Counted from the stretch's first letter, positions 24,868 to 34,569 are shown. The stretch is 64,000 nt of DNA from Rubritalea profundi (GCF_002954445.1 NZ_MQWA01000001.1:504221-568220); one strand, 5' to 3'. Translations and numbers: made by a program. Notes: generated by a model not told the origin, from the sequence alone.

Positions 24868-26979
24868 ATGAGCCAACTATCCATAAAAATCGAGAACTGT
24901 AACAACATCGATTCAGCAGAGATCCTCCTTACTGAGAATAAACTAAACATTAAGTTTGGATCAAATGGCACAGGAAAAAGCACTATTGCCACCGCTATCG
25001 CTTCAGACAATCAATCTCTTGAAACGCTGATGCCTTTTAAGCTACGCCAAGACAACCCAGAGAGCAAAAGTCCACTGGTTAGTGGGATTGACTCCATTTC
25101 TGAGGTTATGTGCTTCAACGAGGAATATGTAAATCAGATCGTATTCCGACAAGATGAGCTAATTAAAGACAGTTTCAGCATCTTTATCCAAACCCCTTCT
25201 TATAAAGATAAAACAGAGCAGATCCAGTCTATCGTATCGGGCATAAAACAAGTCTTTGCTGAAAATGCAGACCTAGAGGCATTTTTAACCGATTTAAAAA
25301 CTCTATCATCCAATATAAAGCTTACCAGCACTGGAAGCATTTCAAAAGCTTCTCCTGCCTACAAAGGATTAGGATCGGGTAACAAACTTGTACATATTCC
25401 AGAAGGTCTGGAGACGTATTCAGCGTTTCTCAGAAACTCTAATAATGTTAGCTGGATTGACTGGCAAATGAGAGGTCAATCCTTTCTCGATATCTCCGAT
25501 GACTGCCCTTTCTGCACAGCTCATGTAGCAGATAAAAAAGAGCAAATAAAAAAGGTTAGTGAAGAGTACGATAAAACCGCCATCAAACACCTTTCTGGTC
25601 TTATCGAGATCCTTGATAAACTAGGGCATTATTTTACGGACGATGCGAATGCTATACTTGATATAATCAAAACACTTAGCGATGGACTAAATAGCCAACA
25701 TTTAGAATTTCTGGTCAGTGTGAAAAACCAAATCGATGATCTAATTAGCAGATTAGAAAATCTCAAAGTGCTTTCATCCGTCCACTTTGGACTAGGCGAA
25801 ACTGTCGCCGAAAAGCTACCAGAGTATAAGATTGATCTCACGTTCTTCGACAGGCTAAATTCAGATAGAACGAACGAACTAGTAGAGTCTCTAAATGCTT
25901 CGCTCGATGACGTAATTAATAGAGCTGGTACACTTCAAGGTCAAATCAACCTACAAAGAATAGAGGTAACACAACTAATAGAGAGGCATCAGAAAGGGAT
26001 AAACCAATTCCTTTCGAACGCAGGTTATCGATACCATGTTTTTATAGAGAGCGCAGATGACAGGTACCAACTGAAGCTCAGACATAAAGATTTTGCTGAC
26101 AACATTTCTAGAGGCAATCAACATTTCAGTTTCGGTGAGCGTAATGCCTTCGCTCTAGTACTATTCATGTATGAATGTTTATCTAGAGAACCCGATCTCA
26201 TAATCTTGGACGATCCAATTTCCTCTTTCGATAAGAGTAAGAAATACGCCATTATGGACATGCTCTTCCGACAAAATCAGAGTCTAAAAGGAAAAACTGT
26301 TCTCGTTCTCACCCACGATATTGAGCCAATTATCGACACAGTGAAGTCCGTACGTGGACTATTCAACAATCAAGTTGATGCTTCTTTCTTACGTCAAAAC
26401 AGAGGCGTAATTACAGAAATTGGAATCACCCGAAATGATATTCTTACATTCTCTCAAATTTGCGACTCTGTCCTCGCATCTGAAAAAAGTCCTCTAGTGA
26501 AACTAGTCTACCTTCGAAGACTATATGAGATCGTCGATGACAAAGGTGACGCTTACCAAGTATTATCCAACCTGTTCCATAAGCGTCCAATAGCAGAAGC
26601 TACTGACAGTAGAATTCCTACCATTGCTGGTGGCGTCAACTCAATAAGCCCAGATGAGTTTGACTGTGGCGTAGCAATAATCGAAGCGAAGTTTGGAACA
26701 TTTGATTACCAACAAGAACTCGATGACATCTGCAATAATTCCCACATTACTCAACGCTATAACGAATGTGATAATGCTTACGAAAAGCTCCAAATCTTTA
26801 GAATTTTAAATAGCGATCACTCCAACTCTATCATCCGAAAATTCATTAACGAATCATACCACATAGAGAACGAACTCATCTGCCAACTAGCCCCTAGTAA
26901 ATTTAACACAATCCCTCAATATGTGATCGATGAGTGTGATAATCACATGGAACAAACAGCTATTGAGACAGCCGTCTAA
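24868..26979 (+). CDS. AAA_13 ATPase, PrrC/RloC-like
   Basis: The 703-residue protein has an ABC-type ATPase: Walker A GSNGTGKS (residues 31-38), a signature-like FSFGERN, and Walker B LIILDDPISSFD (near 445). A CPFC motif at 213-216 lies within the central coiled region and could be a zinc hook or finger. The C-terminal quarter lacks the ATPase pattern and contains FINESYHIENEL preceded by conserved-looking charged residues, in the position where PrrC and RloC carry their anticodon-nuclease domain. Both those proteins reside in or near type I restriction operons and cut tRNA when restriction is countered. The gene sits between hsdS and hsdR and is clearly AT-richer than both. A nuclease role is inferred. 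Confidence 0.78.
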   Translation: MSQLSIKIENCNNIDSAEILLTENKLNIKFGSNGTGKSTIATAIASDNQSLETLMPFKLRQDNPESKSPLVSGIDSISEVMCFNEEYVNQIVFRQDELIKDSFSIFIQTPSYKDKTEQIQSIVSGIKQVFAENADLEAFLTDLKTLSSNIKLTSTGSISKASPAYKGLGSGNKLVHIPEGLETYSAFLRNSNNVSWIDWQMRGQSFLDISDDCPFCTAHVADKKEQIKKVSEEYDKTAIKHLSGLIEILDKLGHYFTDDANAILDIIKTLSDGLNSQHLEFLVSVKNQIDDLISRLENLKVLSSVHFGLGETVAEKLPEYKIDLTFFDRLNSDRTNELVESLNASLDDVINRAGTLQGQINLQRIEVTQLIERHQKGINQFLSNAGYRYHVFIESADDRYQLKLRHKDFADNISRGNQHFSFGERNAFALVLFMYECLSREPDLIILDDPISSFDKSKKYAIMDMLFRQNQSLKGKTVLVLTHDIEPIIDTVKSVRGLFNNQVDASFLRQNRGVITEIGITRNDILTFSQICDSVLASEKSPLVKLVYLRRLYEIVDDKGDAYQVLSNLFHKRPIAEATDSRIPTIAGGVNSISPDEFDCGVAIIEAKFGTFDYQQELDDICNNSHITQRYNECDNAYEKLQIFRILNSDHSNSIIRKFINESYHIENELICQLAPSKFNTIPQYVIDECDNHMEQTAIETAV

Positions 26980-26996
26980 CCCTCCTTCATTGTAAG

Positions 26997-29849
26997 ATGA
27001 CTCAATCCGAACAAACCCTCGAAAATGAACTCGTCGACCAGCTCGTCGGGCTTGGCTATGAGCGCGTCAAAGTCGAAGACGAAGCTAGTCTGTTAGCTAA
27101 CCTCAAGACGCAACTCGAAGCCTTCAATGGAGTGGCTCTGACTGATACCGAGTTCGGCAAGGTGATGAACCACCTCACGCGATCCAATGCGGTGTTTGAG
27201 AAAGCCAAGATCCTTCGCGATAAAATGGCGTTGGAACGTGAGGATGGAGAAACGGTTTATCTCGATTTCCTAGATGAGAACCAGCTAGAGCGCAATCTGT
27301 TCCAAGTCACCCAGCAAGTGACGATGGAAGGAAGCTACAAGAACCGCTACGATGTCACCGTCCTCGTCAATGGGCTTCCCCTGCTCCAGATAGAACTCAA
27401 ACGCCGTGGGCTAGAGCTGAAAGAGGCATTCAACCAAACAAACCGATACCAACGCCACAGCTATTGGGCTGGGTCTGGCTTGTTCAATTTCATTCAGCTC
27501 TTTGTGATCACCAATGGAGTGAACACCAAGTACTATGCGAACAGCAAAGGTAAGCAGTCGTTCAAACAGACTTTCTATTGGGCAAAGGAAGACAACCAAA
27601 CCATCCGTGAGCTAACAGCCTTCACCGATGCTTTTCTCAATCGCCAGCATCTCGCCAAGATGCTCAGCCAGTACATTGTACGCAATGAGGCGAACAAGAT
27701 CCTCATGGTACTACGCCCCTATCAGTTCTACGCCACCGAAAAGATTGTTGATAGAGTGCTGAATCCTCCAGAATCGAACGGAAACGGCTACATATGGCAC
27801 ACCACGGGGTCGGGTAAGACATTGACATCATTTAAAGCATCCCAGATCCTCACAGGGCATACAGACGTGCATAAGGTAGTCTTCTGCGTCGACCGCAAAG
27901 ACCTTGATTACCAGACGATCACAGAGTTCAACAGCTTCTCCAAAGGGAGTGTCGATAGCACCGACAACACAGCAAAGCTTGTCGAGCAATTCACCGATGA
28001 TACCAAGCTCATCGTCACCACGATTCAGAAGCTCAACACCGCGATCAGCAAAGCCCAACATCTGAACAAGATGGAGCAACTACGCGACAAGAAGATCATC
28101 TTCATCTTCGACGAGTGCCACCGCTCCCAGTTCGGCGACACACACCAGCGCATTGTCGATTTCTTCAGAAATCAGCAGATGTTCGGCTTCACTGGCACCC
28201 CTATCTTTGCTGAGAACGCAGCCAGTAAGAATGGCAAGAAGCGCACGACCAAAGACCTCTTCCACAAGAAGCTCCATTCCTACGTCATCACGGATGCGAT
28301 CAAGGACGAGAATGTCCTCAAGTTCTCCGTAGAATATGTGGGGCGCTACAAGCAGAAGGCTGACTCCCCTAATAACGTCGACATCGAGGTCGAAGGGATC
28401 GATACCAAGGAGCTAATGGAGTCTCCCGCTCGACTAGAAAAGATCACCGACTACATCCTCGACCGCCACAAAGCCAAGACCAAGCACCCACAATTCAACG
28501 CCATGTTCTGCGTGAGTTCGGTGGACGTGCTGATCCAATACTACCAGCTCTTCGCCAGGAAAAAGAAAGAAGGGAAACACAATCTCAAAATCGCCACGAT
28601 CTTCAGCTACGCAGCCAATGAAGACGACAAAGACGCTGACGGCATTCTTGATGAGGGTGGTGAAATCGTCGGAGGTGATGTGGGCAACAAACACACCAGA
28701 GAACACCTCGACAGCTTCATCAGCGAATACAACGGGATGTTCGGCACGAACTACTCGACCAAGGACTCCAAGTCCTTCTACGGCTATTACCAAGACATCG
28801 CCAAGAAGGTCAAAGCCAAGCAGGTCGACATCTTGCTAGTCGTGAACATGTTCCTCACTGGCTTCGACGCAAAGACACTCAACACACTCTACGTCGACAA
28901 GAACCTGCGCTACCACGGACTGATCCAAGCCTACTCCCGCACCAACAGGATTCTCAACCAAGTGAAGTCACAGGGCAACATCGTGGTGTTCCGTAACCTC
29001 AAAGGACGCACCGATGAAGCCCTCAAACTTTTCTCTAACGTCGATGCCAAGGAGGAAATCTTCATCCCTCCCTACGACAAATACGTCGAACTCTTCAATG
29101 AAGTGGTCAACGACCTTACCGCTCAGTGTGAAACAGCCGATGACGTCAAAGACCTACCCGACGAAGAAGCTGAGCTGAAATTCATCAAGACCTTCCGTGA
29201 GCTGATGAGGCTGATGAACATCCTAGAAAGCTATGCTGAGTTCGATCAGAATGAACTAGGCATCGATGCTCAAGACTACGCTGACTTTAAAAGCGCCTAC
29301 CTTGATCTCTACAACAAAGTCAAAACTGACACCGAGAAAGAGAAAGTCTCGATCCTCGACGATGTCGACTTCGAGCTTGAGCTGATCCACCGCGACGTGA
29401 TCAACGTCCAATACATCCTCCAGCTCCTAGCCCAGCTCTATGACGCTGACGATGCCGAACAGAAAGCAATCAAGAAGCGTATTCTCGATGCTCTAGCAGG
29501 AGATCCAGAGCTACGCACCAAGAAGGAACTCATCGAAAAGTTCATCGAAACCACCCTCCCCACCATCACCAACGCCGCCGAAATCCCAGAGTGCTTCGAA
29601 GAGTACTGGGAACAAGAAAGGCGCAAAGCATTCGAGGAGCTAGTGAAGGAAGAACAGCTCAACGAAGACAAGCTCAAGAAAGTGATCGACCGCTACATCT
29701 ACACAGGCAAAGAACCACTCTCCAACCCCGACATCATCCAGCTCATCGAGCGCAAACTCAAGCTCAGCGAACGCAAACCGACTAGAGAGCGAGTGCTAAG
29801 CAGAGTCATCGACTACGTGAGTACCTTCATCAAGGGTGTCGCTGCTTAA
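26997..29849 (+). CDS. hsdR: Type I restriction-modification, endonuclease/translocase subunit
   Basis: The 950-residue protein has the N-terminal restriction nuclease fold (DVTVLVNGLPLLQIELKRRG, with the ExK catalytic pair). SF2 translocase motifs follow: Walker A TTGSGKTLTS near 266, DECH in FDECHRSQFGD near 372, FTGTP, and motif VI in IQAYSRTNR. A C-terminal helical HsdR domain follows. The enzyme pulls in unmodified DNA with ATP and cleaves at a distance. It is the last gene of the operon, 17 bases after the PrrC/RloC-like ATPase gene. Base composition matches hsdM. The frame is intact, so all core subunits are predicted to be functional. Confidence 0.96.
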   Translation: MTQSEQTLENELVDQLVGLGYERVKVEDEASLLANLKTQLEAFNGVALTDTEFGKVMNHLTRSNAVFEKAKILRDKMALEREDGETVYLDFLDENQLERNLFQVTQQVTMEGSYKNRYDVTVLVNGLPLLQIELKRRGLELKEAFNQTNRYQRHSYWAGSGLFNFIQLFVITNGVNTKYYANSKGKQSFKQTFYWAKEDNQTIRELTAFTDAFLNRQHLAKMLSQYIVRNEANKILMVLRPYQFYATEKIVDRVLNPPESNGNGYIWHTTGSGKTLTSFKASQILTGHTDVHKVVFCVDRKDLDYQTITEFNSFSKGSVDSTDNTAKLVEQFTDDTKLIVTTIQKLNTAISKAQHLNKMEQLRDKKIIFIFDECHRSQFGDTHQRIVDFFRNQQMFGFTGTPIFAENAASKNGKKRTTKDLFHKKLHSYVITDAIKDENVLKFSVEYVGRYKQKADSPNNVDIEVEGIDTKELMESPARLEKITDYILDRHKAKTKHPQFNAMFCVSSVDVLIQYYQLFARKKKEGKHNLKIATIFSYAANEDDKDADGILDEGGEIVGGDVGNKHTREHLDSFISEYNGMFGTNYSTKDSKSFYGYYQDIAKKVKAKQVDILLVVNMFLTGFDAKTLNTLYVDKNLRYHGLIQAYSRTNRILNQVKSQGNIVVFRNLKGRTDEALKLFSNVDAKEEIFIPPYDKYVELFNEVVNDLTAQCETADDVKDLPDEEAELKFIKTFRELMRLMNILESYAEFDQNELGIDAQDYADFKSAYLDLYNKVKTDTEKEKVSILDDVDFELELIHRDVINVQYILQLLAQLYDADDAEQKAIKKRILDALAGDPELRTKKELIEKFIETTLPTITNAAEIPECFEEYWEQERRKAFEELVKEEQLNEDKLKKVIDRYIYTGKEPLSNPDIIQLIERKLKLSERKPTRERVLSRVIDYVSTFIKGVAA

Positions 29850-30019
29850 ACTGTCTGCGACTATCGACAACAATCTCAACAAACAGTCGTCAGAAAGCTT
29901 TGCAGTGAGACTTTTCCTTTTTCCATACTCGGCTTTACACTGAACTCTTAAATAAAATAAAAAGACACTCCTCGTAACGGAATACCGTGCGCGAGCTTTA
30001 CGTCCTGCTAAAATAACGC

Positions 30020-30859
30020 ATGTCCTATCCAACAAAACTCTACTATAAATATCGCCCACTGTATTCAGACCGACGTCATAAAACGCCGCATGAATTTACG
30101 AAGTCAATAATCAAGTCATCAGAATTATACTACGCCACACCAAATACTTTTAATGACCCTTTTGACTGTAACCTAAAGTTGCATACAGATGATTCAACAG
30201 ATAAGGAATGGATCGATTATATTGATTCGATGATAGTTCAATACCCCCAAAATAAAAAAAAACTAGTGACGGTCAAGCGGAAGAAGTCATGGGGACGAGT
30301 AGGCGCAATTGGAGAAAATACAGCTAAGAGTATTTATGAAGACTCCAGTGTCTTGTGCCTATCAAAGCGCCCAGACTCCATTCCAATGTTCTCTTATTAT
30401 GCTGATGATCACTACGGAATTGCGATAGAGTTGCAGTTTTCAGACATCGAGGTTCCTTGTGGAATTCCTTATGGAGATTTAAGTGATCCCTCCAACCTTT
30501 ACGAAAGAACAATTATTTTTCGTGATGTGGAATATCCACTTACGATTCCTGAGCTGAACTACCATAGGTTGTATGGGTCAGAAAAGTTACTCACAAATCT
30601 CATCTTTAGTAAGTTTAAGGAATGGAACCACGAAGATGAGTTTCGAATTTTTCGGCGTAACATGGCGGAAAGTTCAGTTAAGTTCCCCCAAAAGATGCTT
30701 ACACGTATAATTTTCGGTTCTAGAACAGGGCAGGATGAGATTGATTTAGTTAAGACGTGGCTCTCTGCTCGCACTAACCCTGTAATTCTTGCTAAGATTG
30801 AACCATCCAAGAAAGACTTCTCTTTGAACATTGTCGATTTCGAAAATTATACGCCGTAA
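30020..30859 (+). CDS. DUF2971 family protein
   Basis: The 279-residue protein shows the DUF2971 pattern: LYYKYRPL near the start, ELYYATPNTFNDPFDCNL, VLCLSKRPDSIPMFSYYAD with YGIAIEL, and a later KEWNHEDEFRIFR. The family occurs in many bacterial accessory regions and is often near defence genes, but its activity is not established. No membrane segment or signal is present. The gene is AT-rich compared with hsdR and lies 170 bases after it. It may be a separate cargo gene or an accessory to the restriction locus. Confidence 0.8.
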   Translation: MSYPTKLYYKYRPLYSDRRHKTPHEFTKSIIKSSELYYATPNTFNDPFDCNLKLHTDDSTDKEWIDYIDSMIVQYPQNKKKLVTVKRKKSWGRVGAIGENTAKSIYEDSSVLCLSKRPDSIPMFSYYADDHYGIAIELQFSDIEVPCGIPYGDLSDPSNLYERTIIFRDVEYPLTIPELNYHRLYGSEKLLTNLIFSKFKEWNHEDEFRIFRRNMAESSVKFPQKMLTRIIFGSRTGQDEIDLVKTWLSARTNPVILAKIEPSKKDFSLNIVDFENYTP

Positions 30860-30950
30860 TTTCGAACATGGTGAAATAAATAATAGTCCAGAAAAGACCC
30901 TGTCCTCAATCATTGCCGCTGAAAATCGCGCCGATAGTACGATTATCTCA

Positions 30951-31124
30951 TCACACCTTTTGCTTCATCAATCGATACACCGTGGAGCGAGCAATTTTCA
31001 TCTCTTGGGCTATCTGGGTTGCGCCGACACAAGGTTCCACAAGTTCTCTTAGCTGCTTGCAATCAACAGATTCTTTTCTACCGAACTGAATACCTTTCGC
31101 TTGAGCAGCTAACCGACCTTCATT
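30951..31124 (-). pseudogene. Serine resolvase/invertase, C-terminal relic
   Basis: On the minus strand this stretch reads as the tail of a small serine recombinase: NEGRLAAQAKGIQFGRK, then a Lys/Glu-rich helix and the helix-turn-helix ATQIAQEMKIARSTVYRLM, ending at a TGA. The catalytic N-terminal domain with its active serine is absent and a stop lies immediately upstream in frame. It overlaps the last codons of the neighbouring membrane-protein gene, which fits an ancient deletion junction. It marks past activity of a transposon or invertase. Confidence 0.8.
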
Positions 31125-31489
31125 TCAGCCAGTTCCTTTTCTAGTGCGGCAAGCTTAGTAAGGATAATTGATTTATTTTGAACTCGCCAGCCGCGATAAA
31201 TGATGAAGCTTGGAATAATGAAACCTATAAGTATTTCAAGGAAGGTATTGCCAAACCTACCTCCAATGCCAACATTATAACTGATTGTATAATAGCTGCC
31301 GTCATCTCTTGTGTGGCGTTTAGAATCAGTATCATAACTGATCCAGTTCTTATCCTCATAAAATTTCAAATCACCACCGCGTGGTGGTTCATGAATAACC
31401 CAATGTAATGATTTATTCATATAGTCTACAGCAAACAAGTGTAGTGTGATTGAAACGACGGCGATTATAACCCAATGTATTTTTTTCAT
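31109..31489 (-). CDS. Two-TM membrane protein of unknown function
   Basis: The 126-residue product has an N-terminal hydrophobic segment (about 4-22), a polar loop of about 60 residues rich in Asp, Tyr and Gly, a second hydrophobic segment (about 83-102) and a C-terminal coiled-coil-like helix ending LEKELAEMKVG. I do not recognise a family. Its 3' end coincides with the resolvase relic, so the natural C terminus may have been altered by that rearrangement. Confidence 0.5.
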   Translation of the reverse strand: MKKIHWVIIAVVSITLHLFAVDYMNKSLHWVIHEPPRGGDLKFYEDKNWISYDTDSKRHTRDDGSYYTISYNVGIGGRFGNTFLEILIGFIIPSFIIYRGWRVQNKSIILTKLAALEKELAEMKVG

Positions 31490-31597
31490 TTTTTTGGGTA
31501 ACTTACCTCTAGTTCAGTAATTTTATGTTTTAGAACTAACAGAAATAGATCTTTTCAAATGGAGCTATTTTACTCTTTGGCTTAAAAGAGTCAGTTT

Positions 31598-32038
31598 CTA
31601 TCTCTTTCTTTTAATCTCATTGATCTCATCATCACTGAGACCAATTTGGCTACGCTTTAAATTTGTCTCGGCACTTACAATTTCTTTCTGAATTCTAGCA
31701 TTCAATTTGAGCATCGACCTCTGTGCCTCGCCCCTTATACGAGCTTCTTCTTGAAAATGGTAACCCAAAAAAGCCCCTGCTCCGTTGAGAGCATATACAA
31801 GTCTCGAATTATGCAGATCTACTGTTCCGCAATTTTTAATCGTCGCCATGTAAGCATCTCTCCAATCCAAGTCATGCGTGTCAATAAGATTAGGCAACCT
31901 CATAACCTCTGAGAAATCCTTCTTTTCATGTACAGATCTACTTGGCTTTGGATTCGGATTGGTTGAGCAGGAATTCAATAGGAGTGAGCTGGAGAGTATC
32001 GTCAAATATATGAGCTTGAAGGGTATTGCTAAATTCAT
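31598..32038 (-). CDS. Predicted lipoprotein
   Basis: Starting at the ATG at 32038 gives a 146-residue product with a signal peptide and the lipobox LLNSC, so it should be lipidated and exported; longer in-frame versions starting up to 32101 spoil the signal. The mature region is charged, with helical segments (EEARIRGEAQRSMLKLNARIQKE in part). I do not recognise a family. The gene lies beside an IS4-type relic, so it may be accessory cargo. Confidence 0.55.
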   Translation of the reverse strand: MNLAIPFKLIYLTILSSSLLLNSCSTNPNPKPSRSVHEKKDFSEVMRLPNLIDTHDLDWRDAYMATIKNCGTVDLHNSRLVYALNGAGAFLGYHFQEEARIRGEAQRSMLKLNARIQKEIVSAETNLKRSQIGLSDDEINEIKRKR

Positions 32039-32087
32039 AATGTTTCTAGATATAAAAGTTACCACTAAACCCCTAACAAGTGAAGTA

Positions 32088-32274
32088 TCAAAAAAAATCA
32101 TTTAGATGACTTCCGCACCTTTCTTTTTGGGTGGCAGAATTAAGCCAGTGCATAAGCTCCTTGAATTTTCTTTGATGAGCTGAGTCTTGAGAGTGGTAAT
32201 CTGCTAGACTTAACACATCTATTAGACAGACTAACTGAGCTGAAATTTGAGTAATCCCTTTGTTTATAAAGGAT
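32088..32274 (-). pseudogene. IS4-family transposase, C-terminal relic of a second element
   Basis: The minus strand encodes a tail with VLSLADYHSQDSAHQ and FKELMHWLNSAT. This lines up with the last residues of the intact transposase next door (ILNLADCHSKDSGHQ and LKEFLHWLNSTT) but is clearly diverged and in the opposite orientation. Only about 60 codons survive; an in-frame stop lies just upstream even when the adjacent IS is removed in silico. It is therefore the remnant of an older, related element into whose edge the present IS inserted. Confidence 0.75.
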
Positions 32275-33460
32275 CACACTACACGAGGAAAATGTAACCC
32301 GTAACCTGTTGAAAAATAGTCACAAAGTGACGGATAACCTTGACTTAGGTGAGGGCCCTTCAAAATTTGGGTGCTTAATACCAAAATCATCCAGGCCCTC
32401 GAGAAGGACCTTAGCTGTAATCTCGCCCGACTCAAGTGCCTATCTTTGCTCATTAGTGCGGTACTGAGACATCGCACTGTCAACCTCACTATACTAGCCA
32501 CCACCTCCGACGGAAAGTCCTGCTCTAACGAAAGCCGCTATAGGCGCTTCCAAGACTTTTTTCTTAATGTCTCTCTATGTCTCTCATCTGTTTCGAGGTT
32601 CATTCTTAGCCGTATACCTAAGCCTTCAACTGGGTTCGTGTTGGCGATGGATCGCACTAACTGGCAATTTGGACGCAAAGATATCAACTTCTTAGCTATC
32701 GCCATTATTGCAGGAAAGGTTTCTATTCCGATCATTTGGAAAGTCCTCCCAGCTAAAACGAAACGAGGGAACTCTAACACGGCTCAGCGTATTACCCTGA
32801 CAAAGAAGCTACTCAAGATCATCCCAGCAAAGGACATCAAGGTCTTGACTATGGATCGAGAGTTTGTGGGTAAAGAGTGGCTCTCTTGGCTCGATAACAA
32901 AGGAGTCGGCTATGTTGTGCGTATCAAGAAAAACACGCTTGTAGGAAGTTTTTCAGCCTTGGAATTAGCAACTCGCCGTGGTCGTAAATCTCAGAGGTTA
33001 CAAACCGTCTTTGGTCTCGAACTTTTCTTCGCCTGTAAGCCAATGAAAAAAGACGGACGAACAAGTCATTTACTCATTATTAGCAATCGATTTACAGGCA
33101 AGGAGGCTCTGAGTCTCTACAGTTTACGGTGGGGAATTGAGAGGATTTTTGGGCATTTAAAGAAAAAGGGGTTTGACCTTGAAGCCACACACATGACCAA
33201 TCCAGCCAAGCTTGAAAAGCTCTTTGGTATCCTTACAATGGCCTTTCTATTGAGCTTTGCGTGGGGATGTCATCTTCGATCCTCGGAGCAGAAAACCTCT
33301 GCGGCAACAAAGCGCAAAAGCCTGTTCCGACTCGGCCTTGAAGATATTTTAAATCTAGCAGATTGCCATTCAAAAGACTCAGGTCATCAAAGCAGACTCA
33401 AGGAATTTCTCCACTGGCTTAACTCTACAACCTTCAACTCAATTTTCCTCGTGTAGTGTG
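32275..33460 (+). mobile_element. Intact IS4-family insertion sequence
   Basis: The element is 1186 bp. Its ends form an 18-bp perfect inverted repeat: CACACTACACGAGGAAAA at 32275-32292 and its complement at 33443-33460. It is flanked by a 9-bp direct repeat, ATAAAGGAT, at 32266-32274 and 33461-33469, the expected target-site duplication. The single transposase frame is uninterrupted. Intact ends and an exact target duplication suggest a recent insertion. Confidence 0.92.
32371..33456 (+). CDS. IS4-family DDE transposase
   Basis: The 361-residue protein has the DDE triad of IS4-type transposases: Asp94 in AMDRTNW, Asp162 in TMDREFVG, and Glu257 in the YSLRWGIERIFGHLKKKG block, which carries the Y-(2)-R-(3)-E-(6)-K signature of the family. 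It catalyses cut-and-paste movement of the surrounding element. The stop lies 4 bases before the right end, with the last codons inside the right inverted repeat. A relic of a related transposase lies directly to the left in opposite orientation. Confidence 0.93.
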   Translation: MLNTKIIQALEKDLSCNLARLKCLSLLISAVLRHRTVNLTILATTSDGKSCSNESRYRRFQDFFLNVSLCLSSVSRFILSRIPKPSTGFVLAMDRTNWQFGRKDINFLAIAIIAGKVSIPIIWKVLPAKTKRGNSNTAQRITLTKKLLKIIPAKDIKVLTMDREFVGKEWLSWLDNKGVGYVVRIKKNTLVGSFSALELATRRGRKSQRLQTVFGLELFFACKPMKKDGRTSHLLIISNRFTGKEALSLYSLRWGIERIFGHLKKKGFDLEATHMTNPAKLEKLFGILTMAFLLSFAWGCHLRSSEQKTSAATKRKSLFRLGLEDILNLADCHSKDSGHQSRLKEFLHWLNSTTFNSIFLV

Positions 33461-33885
33461 ATAAAGGATCATGAAATTTCATCTCAGTCTATGGAGGGGC
33501 ATCGCGTGGAAATATAAAAGCCCCCTCACCTTTCGAAAGAGTCGATAATAGGCTCTATTAGACAAGCTTTTTTGATTCTACACGCGACTTGCTTGCTGCT
33601 AGGTCGCGGAGCCTCGGGGATTGCTGATTTCCATCGACTTGCTTTTCCAATTTTCAATCGCCCTACTAGACAAACAACCCACTCTATAGCCACCACAACA
33701 GCTCACGCCTAACTTTTAGAATGTTAACCAATAGTCACACTAGAACTATCACCTATAGGGATGAACACCCCCTAAGTATCTTTCACACTATCAGATATTT
33801 TATTTTAGCTCGACTAGGGGTTTCCGTACATCAACTGTAACTACCAGAAATATCACTCCTATGACGAAAGTCAGATCTAAACTCT
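33461..33885. other. Gene-free stretch after the IS
   Basis: About 425 bases hold the right copy of the target-site duplication and then no convincing reading frame, tRNA, repeat or terminator. A loose inverted repeat around ATAGGCTCTATTAGAC was noted but is too weak to call. The last part presumably contains the promoter for the next gene pair. Confidence 0.5.
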
Positions 33886-34569
33886 ATGGCCCTTACTCAA
33901 ATACAAATCATTCAGTCGCTCGGCGAAGCGATGAACTGGCTAGAACGCGAACTATCATGGGGAGTCGCAATGGCTGAGCAGCGGCATCTCGTGGGTCGTA
34001 TTGGTGAACTCTATGCAGCGCTCATGACCAGTGGTCAGATGGCTCCGGAGACTAATCAAGCTGGCTACGATGTAGTTTCATCATCCGGTGAGAGAATCTC
34101 GGTGAAGACTACTACCCAATCTGGTCCTGGAGGCCACATGTCTTTTAACTCCAATACGCTCGACCAAGTGGATCGCGTCATGGTCTTTTTTCTCAATACT
34201 GAGGAAATGCAGGTCGAAACCTTACTCGATTGCTCAGTAACCGAAGCTAAAGGCCTTTTCTCCAAGGTCAGCAGTAGCGGCAAGTATAATCTAAGTCTCA
34301 GTAAGCTACGTAAAATAACCGATCCCATTCGACCAATCAAGGATCAACAAGTCATAGCTGAAGCGGACTACAAAGGTTTTACAATACGCGAACTCGAATC
34401 TGGTTCCATATTGGTCATAAACGATACTGACATTGAGCCTGTAACTAAACCTATTTTACGGAAGATCAGTTCGGATCTCGGTATGCCGATTATCAACTCG
34501 AACGGCAATCCGATGAATACGAGGCAACTGGGCTCACGGCTCATTAAGCAATTACAACTTGGGGTTTGA
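33886..34569 (+). CDS. DUF6998-like protein, possible restriction-linked
   Basis: The 227-residue protein contains HLVGRIGELYAALMT, then GYDVVSSSGERISVKTTTQ. This looks like the central part of a PD-(D/E)XK-type nuclease fold as found in DUF6998-like and other restriction-associated proteins: a helix with Glu, then D and a V-K pair on adjacent strands. The remaining 110 residues include a helical C-terminal part (KPILRKISSDLGMPI) that might bind DNA. It is followed at once by an HNH endonuclease gene on the same strand, so the two probably act together. I consider the fold plausible, not proven. Confidence 0.55.
   Translation: MALTQIQIIQSLGEAMNWLERELSWGVAMAEQRHLVGRIGELYAALMTSGQMAPETNQAGYDVVSSSGERISVKTTTQSGPGGHMSFNSNTLDQVDRVMVFFLNTEEMQVETLLDCSVTEAKGLFSKVSSSGKYNLSLSKLRKITDPIRPIKDQQVIAEADYKGFTIRELESGSILVINDTDIEPVTKPILRKISSDLGMPIINSNGNPMNTRQLGSRLIKQLQLGV

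Noticed and set aside
30831-31052. Small plus-strand ORF after the DUF2971 gene
   Set aside because: Lacks motifs, overlaps the end of DUF2971 and lies antisense to the resolvase relic.
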